From: Catellatospora sichuanensis
GTDB taxonomy: Bacteria; Actinomycetota; Actinomycetes; Mycobacteriales; Micromonosporaceae
Reading direction: 5' to 3'
Length of the DNA stretch: 64,000 nt
Assembly: GCF_007483665.1 (NCBI RefSeq)
Contig: NZ_ML660184.1
Coordinates: 288,932 to 352,931 of the forward strand
The position numbers and the translations under genes are program-made. The notes beneath the pieces are model-generated. The model was not told where the DNA came from, did not search any database, and worked only from the letters and a program-made list of their open reading frames with translations. This document shows, one piece after another, positions 9,077-18,184 of the stretch (position 1 is its first letter; each line of letters starts with the position of its first letter).

Positions 9077-10047
9077 GCGGCGGGCTCCGGTGCCGCTGCC
9101 GGCACGGACCGCGCGACCGGCAGCAGGTCCCCGCCGCTCGCACCGCCCTCGGTCGCCGTCAGCGCGGCCACACCGTCGTCTGCCGCTTCCCGCGGGGAGG
9201 GCAGGTTCTCCTCCGCCGAGGCGCGCCGCCGGGATACCCACTCCTCGTGCGCGGCCACCGCGCCGGGCCACAGCTCGTCGAGGTCGCCGCCGCTCAGGCC
9301 GAAGAGCTCGGCGAGCACCTCCCGCCAGCGCTCCCGGGTGGCCAGATGCTCCTCGCGCCGCCCGGTGGCGTCGATGCCGAGCAGCGTGCAGCCACGCAGG
9401 ATGTCCACCCCGTCCGCGGTGCGGCGCTGAGCCGTGAGGAACCGGGTGAACGGCGACTGCTCGGACGTCGACAGGTACTCGTGCGCGGTGGCGAAGTCGG
9501 CGAGCACGGCCGGGGCGGCGACGATGTCGCAGGCCGCGAAGGACCCCGCCGGGTCGTGGCGCAGCCGCCAGCCGGGCTCCGGCTGCGGCGAGGCCGTCAG
9601 GGTGTACGCGAAAGGACCCTGCCTGTGCTCGCCGTCGACGAGCGGCACCGGGTCGAACAGCGCATCGCCGAGCCCGGCGTCGGCCAGCCACCGCCCGCCC
9701 GGGTTCGCCGGGTCCGGCAGGTCGTGCACCAGCAGGGCCAGGTGGTTCAGCGCGGGGTCCACCTCGTCGAGGGCGGCCACCACGTAGCCGCGGTGCAGGG
9801 TGACGGTGAAGCCCAGCGCGCGCAGCAGCTCGCTGAAGGCCGCGTTCAGGTGGAAGCAGTAGCCGCCGAGCCCGGAGGTGACCCGGCGCAGCGCCACGTC
9901 GAGCGCGACCGTGCCGGGACGGCCCAGCATGATCTCCGCGTTGGTGTACGGCACCCGGGCCACGTGCGCGCGGTGCAGCTCACGCAGGTACGCCGCCGAG
10001 GGCGCCCTGCGCGGCACCCCGAGCAGGCCCAGGTATGCCTCGATCAC
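9073..10047 (-). CDS. nat: Arylamine N-acetyltransferase
   Basis: NAT-fold enzyme that moves acetyl from acetyl-CoA to arylamines or hydrazines, or acts in secondary metabolism. The Cys-His-Asp triad can be read as GGYCFHLNAAF, LNHLALLV and WLADAGLGD. NAT proteins are usually about 260-290 residues; this one is 324 because of a C-terminal extension rich in Glu, Ala and Pro after about residue 270. GTG start at 10047 overlaps the pgsA stop (GTGA) and its own stop overlaps cinA (ATGA), so it is fully embedded in the operon. Its insertion between pgsA and cinA is not part of the common gene order. Confidence 0.88.
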   Translation of the reverse strand: MIEAYLGLLGVPRRAPSAAYLRELHRAHVARVPYTNAEIMLGRPGTVALDVALRRVTSGLGGYCFHLNAAFSELLRALGFTVTLHRGYVVAALDEVDPALNHLALLVHDLPDPANPGGRWLADAGLGDALFDPVPLVDGEHRQGPFAYTLTASPQPEPGWRLRHDPAGSFAACDIVAAPAVLADFATAHEYLSTSEQSPFTRFLTAQRRTADGVDILRGCTLLGIDATGRREEHLATRERWREVLAELFGLSGGDLDELWPGAVAAHEEWVSRRRASAEENLPSPREAADDGVAALTATEGGASGGDLLPVARSVPAAAPEPAA

Positions 10048-10637
10048 GAGACGGGCCGGGGCGCGCCGCGCCGCAGCCGGATCGCCGCCACCACGTAGTC
10101 GACGCCGGTGACCACGGTGACCAGCAGCGCCGCGCCCATCAGCCACGGGCCGACCGCCGACCACGGAGCCGGGAACGGCCACAGGTACCAGGCGATCGCG
10201 GCGATCTGGAGCACGGTCTTGAGCTTGCCGCCGCGGCTGGCCGCGATCACGCCGTACCGGATGACCCAGAAGCGCAGCAGCGTGATGCCCCACTCCCGGA
10301 CCAGGATCACCACGGTGACCCACCACGGCAGCAGGTCGTACCAGCTCAGCAGGACCAGCGCCGAGCCGGTCAGGGCCTTGTCCGCGATCGGGTCGGCGAC
10401 CTTGCCGAACGAGGTGACCAGCTCGAAGCGCCGGGCGATCCAGCCGTCGACGTAGTCGGTGAACGACGCGACGCCGAAGGTGATCGCGGCCGCGATCCGC
10501 CAGCGGTTGTCGGACATCCCAGAAACGATCACCAGTGCCACGAAGACCGGCACCAGCACGATGCGCACGACCGTGAGGACGTTGGCGGCGTTGAGCAGCG
10601 GTGGCACCCGGCGTGAACGTTCCTGCACGGCAGACAC
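10044..10637 (-). CDS. pgsA: CDP-diacylglycerol-glycerol-3-phosphate 3-phosphatidyltransferase
   Basis: Membrane enzyme making phosphatidylglycerophosphate, the first step to phosphatidylglycerol and cardiolipin. The CDP-alcohol phosphatidyltransferase signature DGxxAR(x)8Gx3Dx3D is complete in DGWIARRFELVTSFGKVADP followed by IAD. Four to six hydrophobic helices are visible and the length of 197 residues is standard. GTG start at 10637, one base after the rimO stop. It overlaps nat by GTGA. A family-level alternative is phosphatidylinositol phosphate synthase, but the context beside cinA/clgR supports PgsA. Confidence 0.92.
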   Translation of the reverse strand: MSAVQERSRRVPPLLNAANVLTVVRIVLVPVFVALVIVSGMSDNRWRIAAAITFGVASFTDYVDGWIARRFELVTSFGKVADPIADKALTGSALVLLSWYDLLPWWVTVVILVREWGITLLRFWVIRYGVIAASRGGKLKTVLQIAAIAWYLWPFPAPWSAVGPWLMGAALLVTVVTGVDYVVAAIRLRRGAPRPVS

Positions 10638-10638
10638 G

Positions 10639-12156
10639 CTAACCAGCCACCACGGCCAGCGCAGGCCGACCGGCGGGAGCCGCGTCGATCATTTCCACCG
10701 GCACGGCCACCAGGTCGACCCCCTCGGTGCCGGTGACCCGGGCCCGCACCAGGTCACCGGGGTGCAGTGCGCCCAGGTCGACCCCGTCGGCCCCGGCGAC
10801 CAGCATGGTCGAGCCGTCCACCTCAGGTGCCTGGTGCGCCGCGCGCCCCTCGACACCGTTGCCGTCGACCGTGTCCACGAGCACGTCCACGAAGCTGCCC
10901 AGGCGTTCCTCGGCCCGCTGCCCGCACAGCTCCTCGACCAGGCTCAGCATCCGGTCGTACCGGCCGCGGATCGTCTTCGCGCCGACCTTGCCGTCCATGG
11001 TCGCGGCCTCGGTGCCGTCCTCGTCGCTGTAGTCGAACACGCCGATCGCGTCGAGCCTCGCCTCGCTGACGAAGCGCACCAGCTCCTCGTAGTCGGCGCG
11101 GGTCTCGCCGGGGAAGCCGACGATGAAGTTGCTGCGCGCACCCGCCTCCGGGGCGAGCTTGCGGGCGCTGTCCAGCAGCTCCAGGAAACGCTCGGTGGAG
11201 CCGAAACGCCGCATCCGGCGCAGCACCGGCTCGGACGAGTGCTGGAAGGACAGGTCGTAGTAGGGCGCGACGCCCGGCGTGGTGGCGATCGCCTCGACCA
11301 GCCCCGGCCGCGTCTCCGCGGGCTGCAGGTAGCTCACCCGCACCCGGACGAGGCCCCGGATCGCGGCCAGCTGCGGCAGCAGCTTCTCCAGCGCCCGCGG
11401 GTCGCCCAGGTCCTTGCCGTACGACGTGGAGTTCTCGCTGACCAGCACCAGCTCGCGTACGCCCGTGCCGGCCAGCCACTCGGCCTCGGCCAGCAGCTCG
11501 TCGGGCGTGCGGCTGACGAACGAGCCGCGGAACGCCGGGATGGCGCAGAACGAGCAGCGCCGGTCGCAGCCGCTGGCCAGCTTCAGCGAGGCCACCGGGC
11601 TGCTGTCGAGCCGGTGCCGCAGCACGGGCCGCAGGTGCGCCGGGGTGTGCTCGTCGTTGGTGAACGCCGCGTGGCCCGGCACGATCACGCCGGTCTCGCG
11701 GCGCTTGGCCGGGGCGATCGGCAGCAGCTCACGGCGGTCGCGCGGGGTGTGCGCGTCGTGCGCCTCCCCGCGCAGCACCGAGCCGAGCGCGGCGGAGATC
11801 GACGGATAGTCGTCGAAGCCCAGCACCGCGTCAGCCTCGGGCAGGCTCTTGGCCAGCTCGTTGCCGTACCGCTCGGCCATGCAGCCCGCGGCCACCACCT
11901 TCGCGCCGGTGTCGGCGGCGGCCAGCAGCGTGTCGATCGAGTCCTGCTTGGCCTTCTCGACGAAGCCGCAGGTGTTGACGAGGACCACGTCCGCGCCCTC
12001 GCCGTCGGTGCTGACCTGCCAGCCGTCGGCTGCCAGGCGGGCGGCCAGCTCCTCCGAGTCGACCTCGTTGCGAGCGCAGCCCAGGGTCAGCAGCGCGACC
12101 CGCCGCCCGGTCTCGGGCACGGGAAGATCATGGGAAGACGGGGAGTTAACTGGCAC
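10639..12156 (-). CDS. rimO: Ribosomal protein S12 methylthiotransferase RimO
   Basis: Radical-SAM enzyme that adds a methylthio group to the conserved aspartate of ribosomal protein S12. The N-terminal UPF0004 domain ([29 protein letters not shown]) supplies three cluster cysteines and the radical SAM core has [17 protein letters not shown], the CxxxCxxC motif. A TRAM domain closes the protein (about residues 425-490). RimO is preferred over MiaB because of CARN, NTCGFV and the [10 protein letters not shown] form. First gene of the rimO-pgsA-nat-cinA group; GTG start at 12156. Confidence 0.93.
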   Translation of the reverse strand: MPVNSPSSHDLPVPETGRRVALLTLGCARNEVDSEELAARLAADGWQVSTDGEGADVVLVNTCGFVEKAKQDSIDTLLAAADTGAKVVAAGCMAERYGNELAKSLPEADAVLGFDDYPSISAALGSVLRGEAHDAHTPRDRRELLPIAPAKRRETGVIVPGHAAFTNDEHTPAHLRPVLRHRLDSSPVASLKLASGCDRRCSFCAIPAFRGSFVSRTPDELLAEAEWLAGTGVRELVLVSENSTSYGKDLGDPRALEKLLPQLAAIRGLVRVRVSYLQPAETRPGLVEAIATTPGVAPYYDLSFQHSSEPVLRRMRRFGSTERFLELLDSARKLAPEAGARSNFIVGFPGETRADYEELVRFVSEARLDAIGVFDYSDEDGTEAATMDGKVGAKTIRGRYDRMLSLVEELCGQRAEERLGSFVDVLVDTVDGNGVEGRAAHQAPEVDGSTMLVAGADGVDLGALHPGDLVRARVTGTEGVDLVAVPVEMIDAAPAGRPALAVVAG

Positions 12157-12205
12157 CCGACCAGGCTACCGGGCCGAGACGACATACCGAGTACTGCCTT
12201 CCATG

Positions 12206-12256
12206 TAAGGAAGGGCACCTTCTCATCGCTATAGGTGCCAAAAGGTGCCCTTCTCA
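12206..12256. repeat. Family B palindromic element, copy B1
   Basis: A 12-bp perfect inverted repeat, GAAGGGCACCTT at 12210-12221 and AAGGTGCCCTTC at 12242-12253, with the loop word CATCGCTAT shared with the copies at 22.5, 50.2 and 51.1 kb. It lies in the divergent gap between rimO and the small membrane gene, so here it cannot be a simple 3' terminator. Confidence 0.8.
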
Positions 12257-12360
12257 ACTCCTTCGAGCTAACCTTGGCGGCGGCCGCGCCCTCCGGCGCC
12301 CGCCCCGGACGACCGCTCGCCGTACCCGGAACGACAAGACGGCGCGCAGAACACACGATC

Positions 12361-12621
12361 ATGAACCACGACGTCCTGCAGATCCTGGGCGCGCTGACCG
12401 TATTGGCCGGATATGTGACCGCCCAGCTGGGCTGGACCTCTCCGCGCTCGATCGGTTATCTGACTGCCAACACCCTCGGCGCGGGCGTGCTCGCCTGGCT
12501 CGCCTGGACCAGCCACGACTGGGGCTTCCTCCTGCTGGAGGGGGTCTGGTCGGCCGTCAGCGCGGTGGCCCTCGTCTCCGTCCTCCGCGCCCGCCGCACC
12601 CCGGACCCCACCCCCTCCTGA
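12361..12621 (+). CDS. CBU_0592-like small membrane protein
   Basis: An 86-residue protein with three hydrophobic segments (about residues 6-22, 30-48, 52-74). The patterns LLQ.LGAL.VL at the N terminus, a middle Asn-Thr-Leu-Gly helix and WGFLLLEGVWSAVSAVALV match the CBU_0592 family of small inner-membrane proteins with unknown function. The ATG at 12361 is chosen because the family begins here; the frame runs open to 12235 but that part overlaps repeat B1. No clear ribosome binding site is visible upstream. Confidence 0.7.
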   Translation: MNHDVLQILGALTVLAGYVTAQLGWTSPRSIGYLTANTLGAGVLAWLAWTSHDWGFLLLEGVWSAVSAVALVSVLRARRTPDPTPS

Positions 12622-12652
12622 CGGGCCGTCGCGTCAGGCCTCAGCGCCTTGC

Positions 12653-12712
12653 GCAGTTTCGGGGAAAGTGCATCTACGTGACGCGCCGAGAACGCAGTTT
12701 CCCCGAAACTGC
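12653..12712. repeat. Family C palindromic element, copy C1
   Basis: A 15-bp perfect inverted repeat, GCAGTTTCGGGGAAA at 12653-12667 and its complement at 12698-12712, 30-base loop. Copies recur at 50.3 and 59.4 kb. It lies just 3' of the CBU_0592-like gene. Confidence 0.85.
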
Positions 12713-12748
12713 ATCCCGCCGTCAGCCCGGCCGCCCCGCACAGACCTG

Positions 12749-12807
12749 GTGATCATGAGGTTAGGGCGGCGACACGCCGTCGAACCGTGCCAGAAGTTCA
12801 TGATCAC
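12749..12807. repeat. Family A palindromic element, copy A2 (inverted)
   Basis: Arms GGTGATCATGA and TCATGATCACC surround GACACGCCGTCGAACCGTGC, the reverse complement of the loop of copy A1, so this copy is in the opposite orientation. It lies directly 3' of ftsK. Confidence 0.8.
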
Positions 12808-12824
12808 CCGGGAGAGCGCCGTGG

Positions 12825-15332
12825 TCAGTCGTCGGCGACGCCGAGGGAGGCGAGGACCTCGGCGAGTTCGTCGGGCTTGACCAGGACCTCGCGGGCCTTG
12901 GAGCCTTCGGAGGGGCCCACGATGCCGCGGGTCTCCATGAGGTCCATCAGGCGGCCCGCCTTGGCGAAACCGACGCGCAGTTTGCGCTGCAGCATGCTGG
13001 TCGAGCCGAGCTGGGACACCACCACCAGCTCGATCGCCTGGATGAGCAGGGTCAGGTCGTCGCCGATCTCCTCGTCGACCTTCTTCTTGGGATCCTGCAC
13101 CGGGGCCAGCACCTCGGGCCGGAACTCCGGCTCGCGCTGGCGCTTGCAGAACGCCACGATGTCGTTCATCTCGGTCTCGCTGACCCAGGAGCCCTGGATG
13201 CGCTGCGGCTTGCTGGCGCCCATGGGCAGGAACAGCGCGTCGCCGCGGCCGATCAGCTTCTCCGCGCCGGGCTGGTCCAGGATGACCCGGGAGTCGGCCA
13301 GCGAGCTGGTCGCGAACGCCAGCCGGGACGGCACGTTCGCCTTGATCAGACCGGTCACCACGTCCACCGACGGGCGCTGGGTCGCCAGCACCAGGTGGAT
13401 GCCGGCCGCGCGGGCCAGCTGGGTGATGCGCACGATCGAGTCCTCGACGTCGCGCGGCGCGACCATCATCAGGTCGGCCAGCTCGTCGACGACCACCAGC
13501 AGGTACGGGTACGGCTTGAGCACCCGCTCGGAGCCGGGCAGCGGCTTGATCTGCCCGGCCCGCAGTTTGCGGTTGTAGTCGTCGATGTGGCGCACGCCGG
13601 CCGCCGCCAGGTCGTCATAGCGCATGTCCATCTCGCGGACGACCCACTCGAGGGCGTCGGCGGCCTTCTTCGGGTTCGTCACGATCGGGGTGACCAGGTG
13701 CGGGATGCCCTCGTAGTTGGTCATCTCGACGCGCTTGGGGTCGATCAGCAGCAGCCGCACCTGGTCCGGCGTGGCCCGGGCCAGGATGGACACCAGCAGC
13801 GAGTTGAGGCAGGACGACTTGCCCGCGCCGGTCGCGCCGGCGATGAGGATGTGCGGCATCTTGGCGAGGTTGGCCACCACGTAGCCGCCCTCGATGTCCT
13901 TGCCGAGCGCGACCACCATCGGGTGCGTCTCGGAGGTGGCCACCCGGGAGCGCAGCACGTCGCCGAGCGCCACGTCCTCCCGGTCGGTGTTGGGGATCTC
14001 CACGCCGACCGCGCTCTTGCCCGGAATCGGGCTGAGGATGCGCACGTCGGGGCTCTTCACCGCGTACGCGATGTTGCGCGACAGGGCGGTGATGCGCTCG
14101 ACCTTGACCCCGAGCCCGAGCTCGACCTCGTATCGGGTGACCGTCGGCCCGCGGGTGAACCCGGTGACCGCCGCGTCCACGTCGAACTGGTCGAACACGT
14201 GCGCGAGCGCGGCGATGACCTCGTCGTTGGCCTTGGACCGGGTCTTGGCCGCCTCGCCGGGCTTGAGCAGGTTCGCGGGCGGCAGCGTGTAGTCGCCGCC
14301 GAGACTGGGCAGCAGCAGCTGCTCGGTCTTGGTGGGCGGTGGGGTGTGCTGCGGCGGGTCCGGCTTACGGCGGGGCGCCTTGGGCGTGCGGTCGATGACG
14401 ACCGTCTCCTGCGCGGCGAGCCGCTCCAGTTCCTCGTCGTCGAAGTCGTCGTCGGGGTCCGGCGGGCTGAACGCCGCGGGCGGGGTGAGCCGCTTGCGCC
14501 GGCGCGGCGCGGGCATGTCCTGCTCGTCGTCCACGTCCTCATCGGAGCGCTCCGGGGTGGCCACACCCAGGAAGCTGTCGCGCAGGTGCGCCAGCCGTTC
14601 CGGAATCTTGTTCACCGGCGTGGCCGTGATGACCAGCACGCCGAACGTCAGCAGGATGAGGAAGAGCGGCACCGCGACGAAACCCGTCATCCAGCCCGCG
14701 ACTCCGCCGCCGATCAGCTTGCCGAGCAGCCCTCCGGCCTGCTCCATCTGGGTGACGTCGACCGGAGCGAAAGCGATGTGCAGCAGCGCGGTCGAGGCCA
14801 GGGTGAGCGCGGTCCAGCCGACGATGCCGCGGCCGCGCTGGGCCGGGTCGGGATCGGAGCGCATGACCCGCACTCCGCACACGAACAGCAGCAGGGGCAG
14901 CGACGCCGCGGTGGCGCCGATGAAGAACCGGGTGGTCTCGGACAGCCAGATGCCGAACTTCCCGCCGCCGCCCTGGGCCGAGCCCCAGACCGCGACGCCG
15001 AACAGCACGGACAGGGCGATGAGGAGCAGCCCCAGCCCGTCGCGGCGGTGCTCGGGGTCGAGGTCGCGGGCCTTGCCCGCCTGGGTGCCGACGGCGCGCA
15101 TCATCCAGCCGAGGCCGTGCGCGATCGCCATCCAGATGCCGCCGAGCAGGCGCCCGAGCAGCGCCGCAGGATTGATCGTGGCGCGGGTCCGGCGGCGCGC
15201 GGCGGGCCGCCGGGCCGGGGCCCGGCGGGCGGGCGCACGCCCCGTCTGTCGGGTACGCGCGGCCGTCGCCTTCGTCGGCGTGGCAGCTCGACGACGGCTC
15301 GGTGAGGAACTACGGCCCGCCATGTCCCACAC
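12825..15332 (-). CDS. ftsK: DNA translocase FtsK
   Basis: Septum-located motor that pumps chromosome termini during division and sporulation. The N terminus is a basic Arg/Ala-rich segment, then four or five membrane helices (about residues 85-235), an acidic/Pro linker, and the AAA+ motor with Walker A GATGAGKSSCLN and Walker B LLLIDPKRVEM. The C-terminal gamma winged helix is present (SQLGSTSMLQRKLRVGFAKA). Length 835 aa is usual. A GTG at 15332 has GGAGGG six bases upstream, better placed than the ATG at 15323. That ribosome binding site sits inside the arm of repeat A3. Confidence 0.94.
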   Translation of the reverse strand: MWDMAGRSSSPSRRRAATPTKATAARTRQTGRAPARRAPARRPAARRRTRATINPAALLGRLLGGIWMAIAHGLGWMMRAVGTQAGKARDLDPEHRRDGLGLLLIALSVLFGVAVWGSAQGGGGKFGIWLSETTRFFIGATAASLPLLLFVCGVRVMRSDPDPAQRGRGIVGWTALTLASTALLHIAFAPVDVTQMEQAGGLLGKLIGGGVAGWMTGFVAVPLFLILLTFGVLVITATPVNKIPERLAHLRDSFLGVATPERSDEDVDDEQDMPAPRRRKRLTPPAAFSPPDPDDDFDDEELERLAAQETVVIDRTPKAPRRKPDPPQHTPPPTKTEQLLLPSLGGDYTLPPANLLKPGEAAKTRSKANDEVIAALAHVFDQFDVDAAVTGFTRGPTVTRYEVELGLGVKVERITALSRNIAYAVKSPDVRILSPIPGKSAVGVEIPNTDREDVALGDVLRSRVATSETHPMVVALGKDIEGGYVVANLAKMPHILIAGATGAGKSSCLNSLLVSILARATPDQVRLLLIDPKRVEMTNYEGIPHLVTPIVTNPKKAADALEWVVREMDMRYDDLAAAGVRHIDDYNRKLRAGQIKPLPGSERVLKPYPYLLVVVDELADLMMVAPRDVEDSIVRITQLARAAGIHLVLATQRPSVDVVTGLIKANVPSRLAFATSSLADSRVILDQPGAEKLIGRGDALFLPMGASKPQRIQGSWVSETEMNDIVAFCKRQREPEFRPEVLAPVQDPKKKVDEEIGDDLTLLIQAIELVVVSQLGSTSMLQRKLRVGFAKAGRLMDLMETRGIVGPSEGSKAREVLVKPDELAEVLASLGVADD

Positions 15333-15337
15333 CGTAG

Positions 15338-15416
15338 TCCCTCCGCGTTGATCATGAACTTATGGAACGGTTCGACGGCGTGTCGTTGTCCTAAGTTCAT
15401 GATCAACGCGGAGGGA
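15338..15416. repeat. Family A palindromic element, copy A3, perfect 25-bp arms
   Basis: Arms at 15338-15362 and 15392-15416 are exact reverse complements over 25 bases; the 29-base loop carries the family A core. The left arm ends six bases from the ftsK GTG and holds the GGAGGG that would serve as its ribosome binding site; the right arm ends 21 bases from the RNase J stop. It is therefore a hairpin between two co-oriented genes. Confidence 0.92.
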
Positions 15417-15437
15417 ATCCACGGCGGACAGTCGGGG

Positions 15438-17147
15438 TCAGACCTCCAGGACGTTCGGGACGATCATCGGGCGGCGGCGGTAGGCCTCGTTGACCCAGCG
15501 GCCGACGACCCGGCGAACGATCTGCTGGAGCTGGTGGGAGTCGGTCACACCGTCCAGCGCCGCCCGGTCGAGAGCCTCGGTGACCAGCGGCAGTGCCGGG
15601 TCGAACGCGGCCGGGTCCTCGGAGAAGCCCTTCGCCGACAGCAGCGGGCCGCCGACGACCTTGCCGGTGACGGAGTCGACCACCACGGTCACCGCGATGA
15701 AGCCGCCGTCGCCCAGCACCCGGCGCTCGGTGAGCAGGCTCTCGCCGACGTCGCCGATGGCCAGACCGTCCACATAGACGTACCGGCTCTTCACGTGGCC
15801 GACCAGCTTGGCGTGACCCTCCACGAGGTCGACCACGTCGCCGTCCTCGCACAGCACCACCCGCGCCGGGTCCACCCCGGAGTCGACCCCGAGCTGGGCG
15901 TGCGCGCGCAGGTGCCGCCACTCGCCGTGCACCGGCATCAGGTTGCTCGGCTTCACGACGTTGAGCAGGTAGAGCAGCTCGCCCGCGGGAGCGTGGCCGC
16001 TGACGTGCACCTTGGCCACGTCCTTGTGGATGACGTTGGCGCCGAGCCGGGCCAGCTGGTTGATCACCCGGTACACGCTGGTCTCGTTGCCGGGGACCAG
16101 CGAGCTCGCCAGCACCACGGTGTCGTTGGGGCCGACCGTGATGTGGCGGTGGTCGCCGGTGGACATCCGGCCCAGCGCGCTCATCGGCTCGCCCTGCGAA
16201 CCGGTCGACATCAGCACGATCTCGTTCGGCGGCAGGCTCGCCGCCTCCTCCATGTTCACCACCAGGCCGGCCTTGACCTTCAGCAGGCCGAGGTCGCGGG
16301 CGATGCCCATGTTGCGGACCATGGACCGGCCGATCAGGGCCACCTTGCGGCCGTGCTCCTCGGCGGCGTCGAACACCTGCTGCACCCGATGCACGTGCGA
16401 GGCGAACGAGGCGACGATGATGCGCCCGGTCGCCTTGCCGAAGATCGATCCGAGCACCGGGCCGATCTGCTTCTCCGGCGAGACGAAGCCGGGGATCTCC
16501 GCGTTGGTGGAGTCCGACAGCAGCAGGTCCACGCCCTCCATGCCGAGCCGGGCGAAGCCGGCCAGGTCGGTGATGCGCCCGTCCAGCGGCAGCTGGTCCA
16601 TCTTGAAGTCGCCGGTGTGCAGCACCAGGCCGGCGTCGGTGCGGATGGCCACCGCCAGCGCATCCGGGATCGAGTGGTTGACCGCGAAGAACTCCAGCTC
16701 GAACGGCCCGAGCCGCTCCCGCTGCCCCTCGGCGACGGTCAGCGTGTACGGCGTGATGCGCCGCTCGGCCAGCTTCGCCTCGATCAGCGCCAGCGTGAAC
16801 TGGGAGCCGACCAGCGGGATGTCGTTCTTGTGGGCCAGCAGGTACGGCACGGCGCCGATGTGGTCCTCGTGGCCGTGCGTGAGCACGATCGCCTGGACGT
16901 CGCCCAGCCGGTCGAGGATCGGCGCGAAGTCCGGCAGGATCAGGTCCACGCCGGGTTGGTCGGCGGTGTCCGGGAACAGCACGCCGCAGTCGACGATCAG
17001 CAGCTTGCCGCCGAACTCGAAGACGGTCATGTTGCGGCCGATGGCCCCCAGCCCGCCCAGCGGGATGATCCGCAGGCCGCCCTCGGGCAGCGGCGGGGGC
17101 GCGCCCAGATTGGCGCTACGCCCGGTCTCCAGTTGTGGCCCGGTCAA
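15438..17147 (-). CDS. rnj: Ribonuclease J
   Basis: Metallo-beta-lactamase/beta-CASP ribonuclease with endo- and 5'-exonuclease activity in mRNA turnover and rRNA maturation. The zinc motif HGHEDHIG, the NHSIPDALA block and HTGDFKMDQ are clear, followed by the beta-CASP domain and C-terminal domain; 569 residues is normal. Translation probably begins with TTG at 17147, as AAGGAG lies nine bases upstream; no ATG or GTG sits in frame at that position. It follows dapA, the arrangement thyX-dapA-rnj known from other actinobacteria. Confidence 0.93.
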   Translation of the reverse strand: MTGPQLETGRSANLGAPPPLPEGGLRIIPLGGLGAIGRNMTVFEFGGKLLIVDCGVLFPDTADQPGVDLILPDFAPILDRLGDVQAIVLTHGHEDHIGAVPYLLAHKNDIPLVGSQFTLALIEAKLAERRITPYTLTVAEGQRERLGPFELEFFAVNHSIPDALAVAIRTDAGLVLHTGDFKMDQLPLDGRITDLAGFARLGMEGVDLLLSDSTNAEIPGFVSPEKQIGPVLGSIFGKATGRIIVASFASHVHRVQQVFDAAEEHGRKVALIGRSMVRNMGIARDLGLLKVKAGLVVNMEEAASLPPNEIVLMSTGSQGEPMSALGRMSTGDHRHITVGPNDTVVLASSLVPGNETSVYRVINQLARLGANVIHKDVAKVHVSGHAPAGELLYLLNVVKPSNLMPVHGEWRHLRAHAQLGVDSGVDPARVVLCEDGDVVDLVEGHAKLVGHVKSRYVYVDGLAIGDVGESLLTERRVLGDGGFIAVTVVVDSVTGKVVGGPLLSAKGFSEDPAAFDPALPLVTEALDRAALDGVTDSHQLQQIVRRVVGRWVNEAYRRRPMIVPNVLEV

Positions 17148-17246
17148 TGAACATCACTCCTTATGTTCTCCGGCGCGGGTGCCGCCGTTTCAGGGCTGCG
17201 GCACGCGGCGCGCCGTTCGTGCTGGGGCTTCGCGCCCCTTTGGCGT

Positions 17247-18143
17247 CTAGAGCGGCAGGCCGGCGTCCGCGCAGTCGATGCGCAGTTGCGCCAGCTCGGC
17301 CTCGGTCGCGTCGACCAGTGGCGGGCGGACCGGCCCGGCGGGCAGGCCGCGGGCGGCCAGGCCCGCTTTGACCAGGATGGTGCCCTGGGTGCGGAAGATT
17401 CCGGTGTACAGCGGAAGCAGCGCCTGGTGCAGGCGCCGGGCCTCGGCGACGTCTCCGCGCTCGTACGCCTCGATCAAGTCTTTGGTGCCGACCCCGGTGA
17501 AGTGGGTGGAGGTGCCGACGACGCCGACGCCCCCGATCGACAGCAGCGGGAGGGTGGCCGCGTCGTCGCCGCTGTAGTAGGCGAACTCGGCCCGCCGCAT
17601 GACCCAGGACGCGGCGGCCAGGTCGCCCTTGGCGTCCTTGACGCCCACGATGCGCGGGTGCCCGGCCAGGGTGACCATGGTCTCGGTGGAGATCGCGACG
17701 CCGGTGCGGTGTGGGATGTCATACAGCAGGACCGGCAGGTCGACCGCGTCGGCGACCATCGTGAAGTGCTTGACCAGCCCGGCCTGCGGCGGCTTGTTGT
17801 AGTAGGGCGAGACGACGAGCAGGCCGTGCGCGCCCGCCTTCTCCGCCGTTCGGGCCAGCTCGACGGTGTGGTGGGTGCTGAACGTGCCCACCCCGGCCAC
17901 CACCCGGGCCCGGTCGCCGACGGCTTCGACGACGGCCCTGATCACAGCCTCTTTCTCGGCGTCGGTCGTGGTGGGCGACTCCCCGGTGGTGCCGTTGACG
18001 ACCAACGCGTCGTTACGCTGCTCGTCGACGAGGTACACCGCGAGGCGGGCGGCACCGTCGGCGTCGACGGTCCCGTCGGCACCGAACGGCGTGACCATCG
18101 CGGTGAGCAGGCGGCCGAACGGCCTCTGGGCGTTGTTCGTCAT
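17247..18143 (-). CDS. dapA: 4-hydroxy-tetrahydrodipicolinate synthase
   Basis: Condenses pyruvate with aspartate semialdehyde in lysine and diaminopimelate synthesis. Schiff-base lysine lies in VGVKDAKGD and the proton-relay tyrosine in VSPYYNKPPQ; the substrate loop is NGTTGESPTTT. Length 298 aa is typical of the TIM-barrel family. ATG 18143 is chosen; a GTG six bases upstream is equally possible. Located between thyX and rnj; dapB, the next pathway enzyme, is at 25.3 kb on the same strand. Confidence 0.94.
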   Translation of the reverse strand: MTNNAQRPFGRLLTAMVTPFGADGTVDADGAARLAVYLVDEQRNDALVVNGTTGESPTTTDAEKEAVIRAVVEAVGDRARVVAGVGTFSTHHTVELARTAEKAGAHGLLVVSPYYNKPPQAGLVKHFTMVADAVDLPVLLYDIPHRTGVAISTETMVTLAGHPRIVGVKDAKGDLAAASWVMRRAEFAYYSGDDAATLPLLSIGGVGVVGTSTHFTGVGTKDLIEAYERGDVAEARRLHQALLPLYTGIFRTQGTILVKAGLAARGLPAGPVRPPLVDATEAELAQLRIDCADAGLPL

Positions 18144-18184
18144 GCACACAACCTAGCGGAATACGGCGGGCGCCATCGTGGCCC

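Noticed and set aside
10459-12234. Plus-strand frame of 591 codons opposite rimO and pgsA
   Set aside because: Composition is shadow-like (Arg, Gln, His, Val) and rimO with its radical SAM motif clearly owns the region.
13395-15305. Plus-strand frame opposite ftsK
   Set aside because: No domain visible, shadow composition; ftsK motor motifs are on the other strand.
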